Shown here piece by piece: positions 1-7,275 of a DNA stretch of 22,262 nt (its first letter is position 1; each line of letters begins with the position of its first letter). A model generated the notes under the pieces. It was not told where the DNA came from and did not search any database. It saw only the letters and a program-made list of their open reading frames with translations. The stretch covers positions 1 to 22,262 of the forward strand of contig DOTB01000075.1 in NCBI GenBank assembly GCA_003513845.1. Direction: 5' to 3'. The DNA comes from Candidatus Atribacteria bacterium. Lineage in GTDB: Bacteria; Atribacterota; Phoenicimicrobiia; Phoenicimicrobiales; Phoenicimicrobiaceae. The position numbers were made by a program, and so were the translations under genes.

Positions 1-2
1 TG

Positions 3-68
3 CATGAAGGCGAATTTTTAGGTAGTCAAAAAGTTAAAAATTCTGACCTTAATTTAGTGCAATTTTAA
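3..68 (+). other. Possible 3' end of an unidentified gene (truncated by the window edge)
   Basis: An open frame enters from the left edge and ends at TAA 66-68; its visible tail is 21 residues and finishes in LNLVQF. The same reading (ELNLVQF then stop) recurs about 95 bases later inside the second direct repeat, so this may be a gene end that was partly duplicated, or only repeat sequence that happens to be open. I do not recognise a family. The upstream sequence is needed to decide. Confidence 0.2.
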
Positions 69-200
69 CTTTTAACTAATAATTTATTTACATCCATAGA
101 GAAAAATATAGTAAATTTTTAAGGTGTAACCAAAAGAAATATTGAGTTAAATTTAGTCCAGTTTTAACTTTTAAATAGTCCACGTTTAACTTTTAAATAA
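51..200 (+). repeat. Three imperfect direct repeats, possible end of a mobile element
   Basis: Copies start near 51, 150 and 176 and share the core TTTAACTTTTAA preceded by TAGTSCA or TAGTCCA. The second and third copies are almost adjacent. Multiple direct repeats of this kind are known from the termini of some insertion sequences such as the IS21 group, so an element end is possible, but no transposase or clean terminal inverted repeat is visible here. The rest of the 385-base leader before the first gene is AT-rich and shows nothing else I can support. Confidence 0.35.
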
Positions 201-385
201 CAGATTGTCAGGATAGTAAATTCCACAGAAACTTCATTAATATGACAATAAATATTTTTTGAGTTATAATATCATAGCGATAATATTATACTATAAAAAA
301 GGCTTCTATGTCACGTTATCAAATTATAACAATAGTAAAATAATAATTAAGCATAATCAAATTTTAATTTAGAAAAAGGAAGAAG

Positions 386-913
386 GTGATTGATATTAGA
401 AAGATAATTATTGGTGTTATGGGAGGAGGAGAAATAGTAAATCCAGGAGACTATGAGACTGCCTATCATTTAGGTGCTTTAATTGCTAAAGAAGGTTGGA
501 TTTTACTAAATGGAGGAAGAGCTTCAGGAATAATGGAAGCCTCAGCTCGAGGAGCAAAAGAAAATGGAGGGTTAACCATTGGTATTTTACCAGTTACTGA
601 TCCTGATTGGGCTTCTGAATATATTGATATTCCAATATTAACCGGAATAGGTCTTGCCCGTAATTATATCAATGTCTTGACCAGTGAAGTTATAGTTACT
701 CTCCCTGGACGGACAGGAACAATTTCAGAAGTTGCTTTGGCTTTAAATATTGGGAAGAAAGTAATTTCTTTAAATTTTGATTTAGGTTCTTTATTTGAAA
801 AGTATAGAGAAGAAAAGCAGTTAATCTATACTAAAAGTCCTGAAGAAGTTATAGATTTAATTAAAAAATTATTAAGAAGCAGCTACAATAAAGGGGTTGG
901 TAAATATGTCTAA
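386..913 (+). CDS. LOG/SLOG-family protein of the TIGR00725 type
   Basis: A 175-residue Rossmann-like protein of the lysine-decarboxylase-like (LOG/SLOG) superfamily. The glycine-rich MGGGE lies at residues 12-16, the family motif GGRASGIMEA at 43-52 and PGRTGTISE at 107-115, which corresponds to PGGxGTxxE of LOG proteins. In true LOG enzymes these loops form a nucleotide-phosphoribohydrolase site. TIGR00725 members are mostly uncharacterised and may bind nucleotide-derived ligands rather than make cytokinins, so no substrate is assigned. The start is GTG at 386 with AGGA five bases upstream. The stop overlaps the start of the next gene by 8 bases, so the two are probably translated together. 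Confidence 0.85.
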   Translation: MIDIRKIIIGVMGGGEIVNPGDYETAYHLGALIAKEGWILLNGGRASGIMEASARGAKENGGLTIGILPVTDPDWASEYIDIPILTGIGLARNYINVLTSEVIVTLPGRTGTISEVALALNIGKKVISLNFDLGSLFEKYREEKQLIYTKSPEEVIDLIKKLLRSSYNKGVGKYV

Positions 914-2555
914 AATATTAATGAAAGTAGACGGTTCTTGCTATCCTAATCCAGGAAATATGGCTATTGGCATATTAATATATAAAAATGGTGATTTAGT
1001 AAAGAAGATTAGTGAAGTTATCGGTTATGGTACCAATAATATTGCTGAATACAAAGCCTTAATTAGAGGATTGGAAGAAGTAAAAGAGTTATATCCTGAG
1101 AAAATAGATGTATACTGTGATAGTCAGTTAGTGGTTAAGCAACTGAATAAAATATATAAAGTAAGGGACAAAAGAATAATTCCGTTATTTAATCAGGTTG
1201 AGGAAATTATTCGAACTATTTCAGGGAAAGTAAATTTTATTTGGGACAGAAGAGATAATAATTTTATGGCAGATAATTTAGCCAAAAAAGCTATATTAGA
1301 AGAAGAGAAAAAAAAGAGAGAAAAGGCTGCAAAAGATTTAAAAGTAGAAAGAAAAGAAGATTATTTTATAGTAAGTAGTTCGAAGTCAGGAAAATATTAT
1401 ACTGTTAATATAAATGTTCCGCAATGTGAATGTGCTGATTTTACCAAGAGGGCCTTAAAAATGAAACTTGAATGCAAACACCTGATAGCAGTACGAAATT
1501 TTTTACAAAAAGAGGAAGTAGAAAGAAAATTAAAAGACCGGCTAAAAATGAAAGTTTTAATTTTAAGTAAAATGGTGAAATCACAAATGTGGAGAGACTC
1601 ATTTAATAAATTAAATCAAAAGGCAAGACTTAATATTGAATTTATTATACCTGAAGATGAAGCGAAAGATACCATTAAAAAACTCCTTCCCGAGGTGGAA
1701 GTAGTTATAGGAGGAAATTTAAGCCAGGAAGACCTCAGTCAGGCAAAGAAATTAAAATTATTCCAAATTCCTTTTGCTGGTGTAGATAAATTAGATTTTA
1801 ATTTATATAAAAGATTTTCTGATATTTATGTTTGCAATATTCATGCTAATAAAATTGCGGTATCTGAACATACTTTTGCCCTCATCCTTGCTTTAGCAAA
1901 GAATGTAGTTAATTATGATAGAGATTTAAGATTAGGAAAATGGCATGGATTTTCTACCAAAGAACCCACCATTCAACTTCAAGGGACAAGTTTAGGTATA
2001 ATAGGTTTAGGTTCAATCGGTTGGGAAATAGCAAAAAGAGCAAAAAGTTTTGGTATGAAGATATATGCTTTGAAAAATAAAATTGGAGAGCAAGATTTAG
2101 AGAAGAGGGAGATTTTAGAATTCCTTGGAGAAGAAAAAGACTTACATAATGTAATTAAAAAAGCAGACTTTATAGTAGTAGCTGTACCCCTTACTTCAAG
2201 AACTAAAGGTTTAATTGGGGAGAAAGAATTGAAATTAATGAAAGGAAAATATCTTATCAATATTGCTCGTGGTGCAATTATTGATGAAAAAGCTTTATTT
2301 AAAGCACTGGAAAAAAGATATCTCGCTGGAGCTGCTATAGATACCTGGTATCAATATCCTTCTTCAAAACAAAGAGAAGTACTTCCAAGCAAATATGATT
2401 TTCATAGATTAGATAATGTGGTGATGAGCCCTCATACGGCAGGATATACTGATAAAGCTTTAGAGGAAAATATAAAATCTGTTTTTGATAATATAGTTAG
2501 GATTTATTATGGGGAAGAACCAGAAAATCGAATAGACACAGAATTAGAATACTAA
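906..2555 (+). CDS. RNase HI - SWIM zinc finger - D-2-hydroxyacid dehydrogenase-like fusion
   Basis: A 549-residue protein with three domains in one uninterrupted frame. Residues 1-130 are RNase HI-like and keep the acidic tetrad: D9 in KVDGS, E48 in NIAEYKAL, D72 in YCDSQ and D123 in MADNLAKKA. Residues 174-192 form a SWIM zinc finger, CxC (174,176) and CxH (190,192). From M215 a D-isomer 2-hydroxyacid dehydrogenase fold follows, with GLGSIG (367-372) for NAD binding, NIARGAIID (catalytic Arg455) and SPHTAG (His510). The usual catalytic Glu before Pro in the D-V-F-x-x-E-P region is Tyr484 (DTWYQYP). ATG 906 is preferred over TTG 897 because AAGGGG lies 9 bases upstream. No good ribosome site precedes M215 (1548), which argues for a genuine fusion. 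Function is unknown; RNA:DNA hybrid cleavage is the most supportable activity. Confidence 0.85.
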   Translation: MSKILMKVDGSCYPNPGNMAIGILIYKNGDLVKKISEVIGYGTNNIAEYKALIRGLEEVKELYPEKIDVYCDSQLVVKQLNKIYKVRDKRIIPLFNQVEEIIRTISGKVNFIWDRRDNNFMADNLAKKAILEEEKKKREKAAKDLKVERKEDYFIVSSSKSGKYYTVNINVPQCECADFTKRALKMKLECKHLIAVRNFLQKEEVERKLKDRLKMKVLILSKMVKSQMWRDSFNKLNQKARLNIEFIIPEDEAKDTIKKLLPEVEVVIGGNLSQEDLSQAKKLKLFQIPFAGVDKLDFNLYKRFSDIYVCNIHANKIAVSEHTFALILALAKNVVNYDRDLRLGKWHGFSTKEPTIQLQGTSLGIIGLGSIGWEIAKRAKSFGMKIYALKNKIGEQDLEKREILEFLGEEKDLHNVIKKADFIVVAVPLTSRTKGLIGEKELKLMKGKYLINIARGAIIDEKALFKALEKRYLAGAAIDTWYQYPSSKQREVLPSKYDFHRLDNVVMSPHTAGYTDKALEENIKSVFDNIVRIYYGEEPENRIDTELEY

Positions 2556-2610
2556 ATTAGCGTATAGCAAGATAGCGGAGAGTAGTTTCATCTAGCGTAT
2601 AGGATAACTA

Positions 2611-2679
2611 GTATCGAGTATCGAGTATACAGTGAAGAAAATACAAGTCGGGAACCAGGAGTCTAATTCGTATCTCGTA
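2611..2679. repeat. Heptameric GTATC-NN repeats and a GGAGTC repeat
   Basis: GTATCGA repeats with period 7 occur at 2611-2630, and a shorter copy (CGTATCTCGTA) lies at 2669-2679. Between and after them, to about 2720, lie copies of an AGGAGTCAG/AATTC repeat. This fills most of the 290-base gap between two convergent genes; no gene is visible in it. Confidence 0.75.
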
Positions 2680-2759
2680 AAAAAGAATTCAGGAGTCAGT
2701 AGTTAGGAGTCAGAATTCCATATAGAGTGTAGAATAAAATTAAAGTAATAAATCCTTTA

Positions 2760-2806
2760 TTCCCCCTCCATTCCCTCTCCCCTTCTGGAGAGAGGGTGAG
2801 GGGGAA
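2760..2806. repeat. GC-rich imperfect inverted repeat between convergent genes
   Basis: A pyrimidine-rich left arm beginning TTCCCCCTC pairs with a right arm ending GAGGGGGAA around a short loop near CCTTCT. It is far richer in G+C than its surroundings. It resembles the widespread REP-like CCCTCTCCC...GGAGAGGG repeats. Lying between the 3' ends of the fusion gene and hflC, it could also act as a bidirectional terminator, although no clear T-run follows. Confidence 0.6.
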
Positions 2807-2813
2807 CAAACGC

Positions 2814-2844
2814 GATACTCGATACGCGATACTTGATACGAGAT
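2814..2844. repeat. Heptameric GATAC-NN array abutting hflC
   Basis: Four GATAC cores are separated by the variable dinucleotides TC, GC and TT, and followed by GA-GAT, giving a strict period of 7. It ends one base short of the hflC stop codon, directly at the gene's 3' boundary. Confidence 0.8.
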
Positions 2845-2845
2845 T

Positions 2846-3697
2846 TCAGGGTTTGCTTAAGTATTTCAAAAATTCAGAATCAGTAGAAAGTAAGACAGTG
2901 GTTTTCTCTCTAAAAGTATTTTTATAAGCTTCTAAAGTTCTGTAAAATTTATAAAATTCAGGATCTTGATTAAAACTCTCCGCATATATTCTAACAGCCT
3001 CTGCTTCTCCCTCACCCTTTAAAGTTTGAGCAGTTTTATAAGCTTCAGCCAAAATAACCGTTTTCTCTCTTTCGGTTTCTGCAATAATTTTAGCTGCTTC
3101 TTCCTGCCCTTCAGCTCTGTATTGTTTTGCTATTCGCTCTCTTTCTGCCCTCATTCTTTCAAAGATATATTTTTCATTTTCTGGAGGCAAATCAACTCTT
3201 TTGATTCTTACATCCACAATTTCTATACCGTAAGTATTAGCCTTTTCATTGCTTATGTTGGTAACCCTTCTCATAATAGATTCTCTTTTTTCTGACACTA
3301 TTTCGCTCATATTAAATAATCCTAAGTCAACTCTCAATTCGGAATATATAATATCATCTAATCTTGCCTGGGCACCATTTAAATCTCTAACAGTTTGTAA
3401 AAATGTTAAAGGGTCTAAAATTTTCCAGCGAGCATAATTGTCCACAATTAAGGTTTTTTTATCTTTAGTGATAACCTCAGTGGGAGCAGCATCGTATACC
3501 AATAGCCGGTCTTCAAAAAATAATACATTTTGAATAAAAGGAAGTTTAAAGTTTAAGCCAGGTTCTTTAATTACTCTTATTGGTTTACCAAATTGTAATA
3601 CAATTGCTTGCTTAGTTTCATCAACAATAAACAAAGTTAAATTAGCTAAAATTAATAGAGTTATTATAATTATAATAGCAATTGTTCCTTTTTTCAT
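2846..3697 (-). CDS. hflC: HflC, SPFH/band 7 protease modulator
   Basis: A 283-residue stomatin/prohibitin-type membrane protein. A single hydrophobic N-terminal segment (about residues 4-25) is followed by the SPFH domain, with the typical start VDETKQAIVLQFGKP and the PGLNFKLPF turn. A charged coiled-coil rich in Glu, Arg and Ala follows (about residues 180-245). HflC pairs with HflK in a large periplasm-facing complex around the FtsH protease and restrains its activity (family knowledge). The ATG overlaps the hflK stop as TGATG; GTG three bases upstream is an alternative start. AGGAGG lies 10 bases before the ATG and 7 before the GTG. Translational coupling to hflK is likely. Confidence 0.92.
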   Translation of the reverse strand: MKKGTIAIIIIITLLILANLTLFIVDETKQAIVLQFGKPIRVIKEPGLNFKLPFIQNVLFFEDRLLVYDAAPTEVITKDKKTLIVDNYARWKILDPLTFLQTVRDLNGAQARLDDIIYSELRVDLGLFNMSEIVSEKRESIMRRVTNISNEKANTYGIEIVDVRIKRVDLPPENEKYIFERMRAERERIAKQYRAEGQEEAAKIIAETEREKTVILAEAYKTAQTLKGEGEAEAVRIYAESFNQDPEFYKFYRTLEAYKNTFREKTTVLLSTDSEFLKYLSKP

Positions 3698-4716
3698 CAC
3701 TTGGTCACCTCCTTAGAAGGAGCAGTTAGAATATTTGCATCGCCTAAGGGTAATAGATTTATTAAGGATTGATTTTCCTTTAAATCAACTATTACTTTAT
3801 TCATATTGGGTAAAATTTCTTCCATAGTTTCCAGATAAAGGCGAGCTCGAGTTATATATTCACCTTTTTTATATTCAGTTAAAATACTATTGAATTTTGC
3901 GATATCACCTTCAGCTTTTTTTATTCTCTCAATTTTGTAGCCTTCAGCTTCTTTGGTAATTTTTACTGCCTCTCCTCGAGCCTTGGGAATTATATCGTTT
4001 TTATACCCTTGGGCTTGATTTATGTATTTACTTTTATCTTCTTTTGCGCTGGCTACATCCTTAAAAGCGTCTTGAACCTCTTTGGGTGGGTTAACATCTT
4101 GTAATTGAACCGCAACTACAAGGATTCCTGATTTATAGGAATCTAAGAGAGTTTGAAGTACTTTCTTTGTTTCCTCCTGAATTTCATATTTTCCAACAGT
4201 AAGTGCTTCATCTATTTTTCTCTCTCCAATTACTTGCCTTAAAACAGCCTCAGCAGCACTTTTAACCGTCTGTTCTGGTAAAATAATATTAAAAAGATAG
4301 TCAACGGGGTCCTTTATTTTGTATTGAACAATTGCTTCTGCACTAACAATATTTTCATCCCCGGTTAACATCAAAGCCTCTGCTGGAATTTCTTGGTAAC
4401 GTGCAGGTGGACCAAGGCTAATAGTGCGAAATCCTATTTCCACCCTTCTTACTTGAGTAACTGCTGGAGTAAAAACTGTTTCTATGGGATAAGGGAAGTG
4501 ATAGTTGAGCCCCGGACTTACTATACGATTAAATTTACCAAATCTTTTGACTACTCCTTGTTCATCAGGAGCAACCACAAAAATTCCACTGGCAAGGTAG
4601 AGCGCAATTAATAACACCAAGATAATACCGAATAATTTTTTGCTAAATTTTAATTTCGGTATTTTTTCAGCAATATTAATAATTCTATCCTTGTCTTCAT
4701 CATAGTATTCTGGCAT
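3697..4716 (-). CDS. hflK: HflK, SPFH/band 7 protease modulator
   Basis: A 339-residue partner of HflC. A cytoplasmic N-terminus of about 27 residues leads into one membrane helix (about 28-49), then the band 7 domain beginning VVAPDEQGVVKRFGKF, with PGLNYHFPYP soon after. A coiled-coil with repeated KAEG/EAEG-type segments follows. The C-terminus carries LINLLPLGD, similar to the conserved LPL tail of HflK. It is shorter than the E. coli protein (419 aa), mainly because it lacks the long Gly-rich N-terminal region. The start is ATG 4716 with AGGAGG seven bases upstream. It is first of a two-gene minus-strand operon with hflC. The expected role is control of FtsH at the inner membrane. Confidence 0.92.
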   Translation of the reverse strand: MPEYYDEDKDRIINIAEKIPKLKFSKKLFGIILVLLIALYLASGIFVVAPDEQGVVKRFGKFNRIVSPGLNYHFPYPIETVFTPAVTQVRRVEIGFRTISLGPPARYQEIPAEALMLTGDENIVSAEAIVQYKIKDPVDYLFNIILPEQTVKSAAEAVLRQVIGERKIDEALTVGKYEIQEETKKVLQTLLDSYKSGILVVAVQLQDVNPPKEVQDAFKDVASAKEDKSKYINQAQGYKNDIIPKARGEAVKITKEAEGYKIERIKKAEGDIAKFNSILTEYKKGEYITRARLYLETMEEILPNMNKVIVDLKENQSLINLLPLGDANILTAPSKEVTK

Positions 4717-4776
4717 ATTTATTCCTCCTTTTTACTAAAATAACCAAAATTACGTTTATATATTATTTATGTTAAA

Positions 4777-4805
4777 ACTATATCATTAATTAAGATTATT
4801 CTCAA
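4777..4805 (-). promoter_or_regulatory. Candidate sigma-A promoter for hflK-hflC
   Basis: On the minus strand TTGAGA (4805-4800) is followed after 17 bases by TATAGT (4782-4777). Each hexamer matches the consensus at five of six positions. It sits about 60 bases before the hflK start and points towards it. The region is AT-rich, so chance matches are possible. Confidence 0.5.
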
Positions 4806-4818
4806 CTATATTAATATA

Positions 4819-5029
4819 GTATCGAGTATCGAGTATGTAATATATAGTTAAAAAAGAAACTGTCCAACTTATAAAACAATATTGAGCGAATAATTAATAA
4901 ACATCTTTAACGACTTCTATTCCTTTTTATCAGATTTTCAAATCTTGAAAGTTTTTTATTTTTTCAGTTATTTTTCTCTTTGCTCTTCTCTCTTTACTAT
5001 ATACTCGATACACAATACGCGATACGAAT
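4819..5029 (-). mobile_element. Repeat element copy A with a decayed S23/four-helix gene fragment
   Basis: This segment is nearly the reverse complement of 7076-7295. Both are bounded by heptad arms: GTATCGA units at 4819-4836 here, and ATACTCGATAC-type units at 5001-5029. The interior on the minus strand encodes a degraded KNFQDLKI...GIEVVKDVY stretch, the N-terminus of the S23/four-helix-bundle family, with internal stops. The other copy carries the same stop after VKDVY, so the gene was probably broken before the element was copied. No transposase is present, so it would be non-autonomous if mobile at all. Confidence 0.6.
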
Positions 5030-5036
5030 AATTCCC

Positions 5037-5065
5037 TTGAAATGAAAAAATAAACAAGTTATAAT
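5037..5065 (+). promoter_or_regulatory. Sigma-A type promoter for fba-pfp
   Basis: TTGAAA (5037-5042), a 17-base spacer and a perfect TATAAT (5060-5065). It lies just beyond repeat element A and about 100 bases before the fba start, predicting a leader of roughly 95 bases. Confidence 0.7.
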
Positions 5066-5165
5066 AAATAAAATTTAAAAACTATCAGTTTGAGTCAGAA
5101 GAAGAGGGTATTTATAGACAATTAAGTATAAGAAATAATATAAATGAATGAAAGGGGAAAGAACG

Positions 5166-6032
5166 ATGGCTTTAGTAACTACCAAGGAAATGTTAAAAAA
5201 AGCTCAAAAGGAAAGGTATGCAGTAGGAGCTTTTAACGCTAATAATATGGAGATTATCCAAGCGATAATAGAAACTGCTGAAGAAGAAAGGGCTCCAGTA
5301 ATCTTGCAAGCTTCCCAGGGTGCTATAAAATATGCAGGATTAGATATTATTGTAGCTATGGTAAAAGTTGAAGCTGAAAAAGCAAGTATACCAGTAGCTT
5401 TGCATTTAGACCATGGAACAGATTATTATCAAAACATAAAATGCTTAAGGGCAGGTTTTACTTCCTTAATGTTTGATGGTTCAAAATTACCTTTTGATGA
5501 TAATGTTAAAATGACTAAAAAAGTTGTGGAGATGGCTCATACTTGCGATATTCCAGTAGAAGCAGAATTAGGACAAATAGGGAAAATGGGTGATAGTGAT
5601 GAGCCAGGAGTTGCTTTGGAAAAAGTAAAAGAGACAATGGCTAAGCCTGAGGAAGCAGCAAAATTTGTTGAATTAACCGAGATAGACTCACTAGCAGCTG
5701 CTGTGGGTACAATTCATGGTTGCCGTACACCTTTTGCAAAATTAGATATTGCTCGAATTGAAAAAATAAGAGAATTAACAGGAGTACCTTTAGTTTTGCA
5801 TGGAGCCTCGGGGGTTAATGATGAAGAAGTTAAAAAAGGTATTGCGGCAGGGATATGTAAGATTAATATAGATACACGAATCCGGATGAAATTTACCGAA
5901 AAAATTAAAGAAATAATAAAAATGAACCCGGAAGAGATAGATCCACGTAAAATATTAGGTCCAGCAAAAGAAGCAGCCAAAGAAATTATTCGCGATAGAA
6001 TGAGAGTTTTTGGTTGCAGTGGAAAGGCGTGA
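5166..6032 (+). CDS. fba: Class II fructose-bisphosphate aldolase
   Basis: A 288-residue class II (zinc-dependent) aldolase, which reversibly cleaves fructose 1,6-bisphosphate to dihydroxyacetone phosphate and glyceraldehyde 3-phosphate. Visible family motifs are the N-terminus MALVTTKEML, AVGAFNANN, the metal-site HLDHGTD, VEAELGQIG, GTIHGCRTPF and LVLHGASG, then KINIDTRIR for phosphate binding. ATG 5166 is chosen over ATG 5148 because AGGGGAAAG lies just before it and the resulting N-terminus matches the family. pfp follows only 5 bases downstream, giving a two-gene glycolytic operon. Length is normal and no key residue appears lost. Confidence 0.95.
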   Translation: MALVTTKEMLKKAQKERYAVGAFNANNMEIIQAIIETAEEERAPVILQASQGAIKYAGLDIIVAMVKVEAEKASIPVALHLDHGTDYYQNIKCLRAGFTSLMFDGSKLPFDDNVKMTKKVVEMAHTCDIPVEAELGQIGKMGDSDEPGVALEKVKETMAKPEEAAKFVELTEIDSLAAAVGTIHGCRTPFAKLDIARIEKIRELTGVPLVLHGASGVNDEEVKKGIAAGICKINIDTRIRMKFTEKIKEIIKMNPEEIDPRKILGPAKEAAKEIIRDRMRVFGCSGKA

Positions 6033-6037
6033 TAAAT

Positions 6038-7069
6038 ATGATTAAAAGAATAGCTATTTTAACTGGTGGGGGAGATTGCCCGGGATTAAATCCAACTATT
6101 AGGGGAGCAGTATATAGGGCAAAAGATTATAATTATGAAGTTTATGGAATCCAGGAAGGTTGGAAAGGACTGGTAATGGGTGAAATGAAGCCCTTAAGCA
6201 TAAATGAGGTAGAAGAAATAGTAGACAAAGGTGGTACTATTTTAGGTACTTCAAGATTAAACCCCTACAAAGTAGACAATGGAGTTAAGAAAGTACTTAA
6301 TTCCCTGAAAAGTTTTAAGATAGATGCAGTTTTAGCAATTGGAGGAGAAGATACTTTGGGAGTTGCTAATAGATTATTTCAAGAAGAGGATATAAAATTA
6401 GTTGGAGCTCCCAAAACTATGGATAATGATCTTAGTGGTACTGATTATACTTTTGGATTTGATAGTTCGGTTACCTGGGCAATTCAGGCTATGAAGAGTC
6501 TTCAAGATACTGGTCTTTCTCATCGGAGAATAATGATTTTAGAGGTAATGGGGAGACATGCTGGTTGGGTAGCTCTGTTTACTGGTCTTGGTTCAGGGGC
6601 AGATTGGACCTTAATTCCCGAGGGAGAAATAGATATAGAGAAAATGTGCCAGCATTTAAAAGAAGTATATAAAAAGAAAAAGTACGCTTCTGTAGTGATA
6701 TCAGAAGGAGTAATTCTCCCTGGCATAGAAACCGGAAAAGAGGAATTAGATCAATTTGGACATATGATTTTACGTAAAAGAGGGGTAGGTAATCTTCTAG
6801 CAGATTTGATTGAAGAAAAAACAGGGATAGAAACTCGCTATGCAGTAATTGGCCATATTCAAAGGGGAGGTTCTCCTACACTTTTTGATCGTATTTTAGG
6901 CCTTAGGTGTGGAGTTACTGCGGTAGATTTGATTGCCCAAGGAAAATTCGGTTATATGGCTGCTCTTAAAGGGAATGAAGTAACAGGGGTGCCTTTAAAA
7001 GAAGCGGTTAGCAAACTTAAAACTGTAGATAAAAAATGGTGGGAATTAGCCCAGGTATTTTTTAAATAA
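6038..7069 (+). CDS. pfp: 6-phosphofructokinase, predicted pyrophosphate-dependent
   Basis: A 343-residue PFK-family enzyme that interconverts fructose 6-phosphate and fructose 1,6-bisphosphate. TGGGDCPGLN (9-18), PKTMDND (125-131, with catalytic Asp129) and MGRHAGW are intact. The phosphoryl-donor positions read GGEDT (102-106) and PKT. Asp and Lys there (E. coli positions 104 and 124) mark pyrophosphate-using enzymes, whereas ATP-PFKs have Gly at both. PPi is therefore the likely donor, which would make the step reversible; many bacterial annotations would call this pfkA. ATG 6038 has GGAAAGG upstream and lies 5 bases after the fba stop, so the genes are co-transcribed. Confidence 0.92.
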   Translation: MIKRIAILTGGGDCPGLNPTIRGAVYRAKDYNYEVYGIQEGWKGLVMGEMKPLSINEVEEIVDKGGTILGTSRLNPYKVDNGVKKVLNSLKSFKIDAVLAIGGEDTLGVANRLFQEEDIKLVGAPKTMDNDLSGTDYTFGFDSSVTWAIQAMKSLQDTGLSHRRIMILEVMGRHAGWVALFTGLGSGADWTLIPEGEIDIEKMCQHLKEVYKKKKYASVVISEGVILPGIETGKEELDQFGHMILRKRGVGNLLADLIEEKTGIETRYAVIGHIQRGGSPTLFDRILGLRCGVTAVDLIAQGKFGYMAALKGNEVTGVPLKEAVSKLKTVDKKWWELAQVFFK

Positions 7070-7142
7070 AAAACTGTATCGAGTATCGAGTATCCAGTAT
7101 CAAGTATCGAGTATATAGTGAGGAGAAAAAAGAAAGAGAAGA

Positions 7143-7220
7143 ATAGCTGAAAGGATAAAAAACTTTCAAGATTTGAGAATCTGGCAAGCAGGAATAGAAG
7201 TGGTTAAAGATGTTTATTAA
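7143..7220 (+). pseudogene. N-terminal remnant of an S23 / four-helix-bundle protein gene
   Basis: The frame reads RIKNFQDLRIWQAGIEVVK then DVY and a TAA stop at 7218-7220. The pattern F-x-D-L-x-x-W-Q-x-x-x-x-x-V-x-x-V-Y is the start of the four-helix-bundle family first found in 23S rRNA intervening sequences. The rest of the protein is missing and no start codon is seen. It forms the core of repeat element B. Confidence 0.6.
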
Positions 7221-7247
7221 TTATTCGCTCAATATTGTTTTATCAGT

Positions 7248-7275
7248 TGGACAGTTTCTTTCTTAACTATATACT
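7248..7275 (+). promoter_or_regulatory. Candidate outward promoter at the end of element B, towards dnaE
   Basis: TGGACA (7248-7253), a 16-base spacer and TATACT (7270-7275). Element A has the equivalent TGGACA-N16-TATATT on the minus strand (4866-4839). Each therefore points out of the fba-pfp block, here towards dnaE about 90 bases downstream. Confidence 0.35.

Noticed and set aside
7076..7117. Possible CRISPR-like array
   Set aside because: The repeat unit is only 7 bases with 2-base variable positions; there are no 25-40 base repeats, spacers or cas genes.
7143..7220. Part of a diversity-generating retroelement accessory (Avd-like) gene
   Set aside because: Avd is also a four-helix protein, but there is no reverse transcriptase, template repeat or variable repeat here, and the fragment is truncated.
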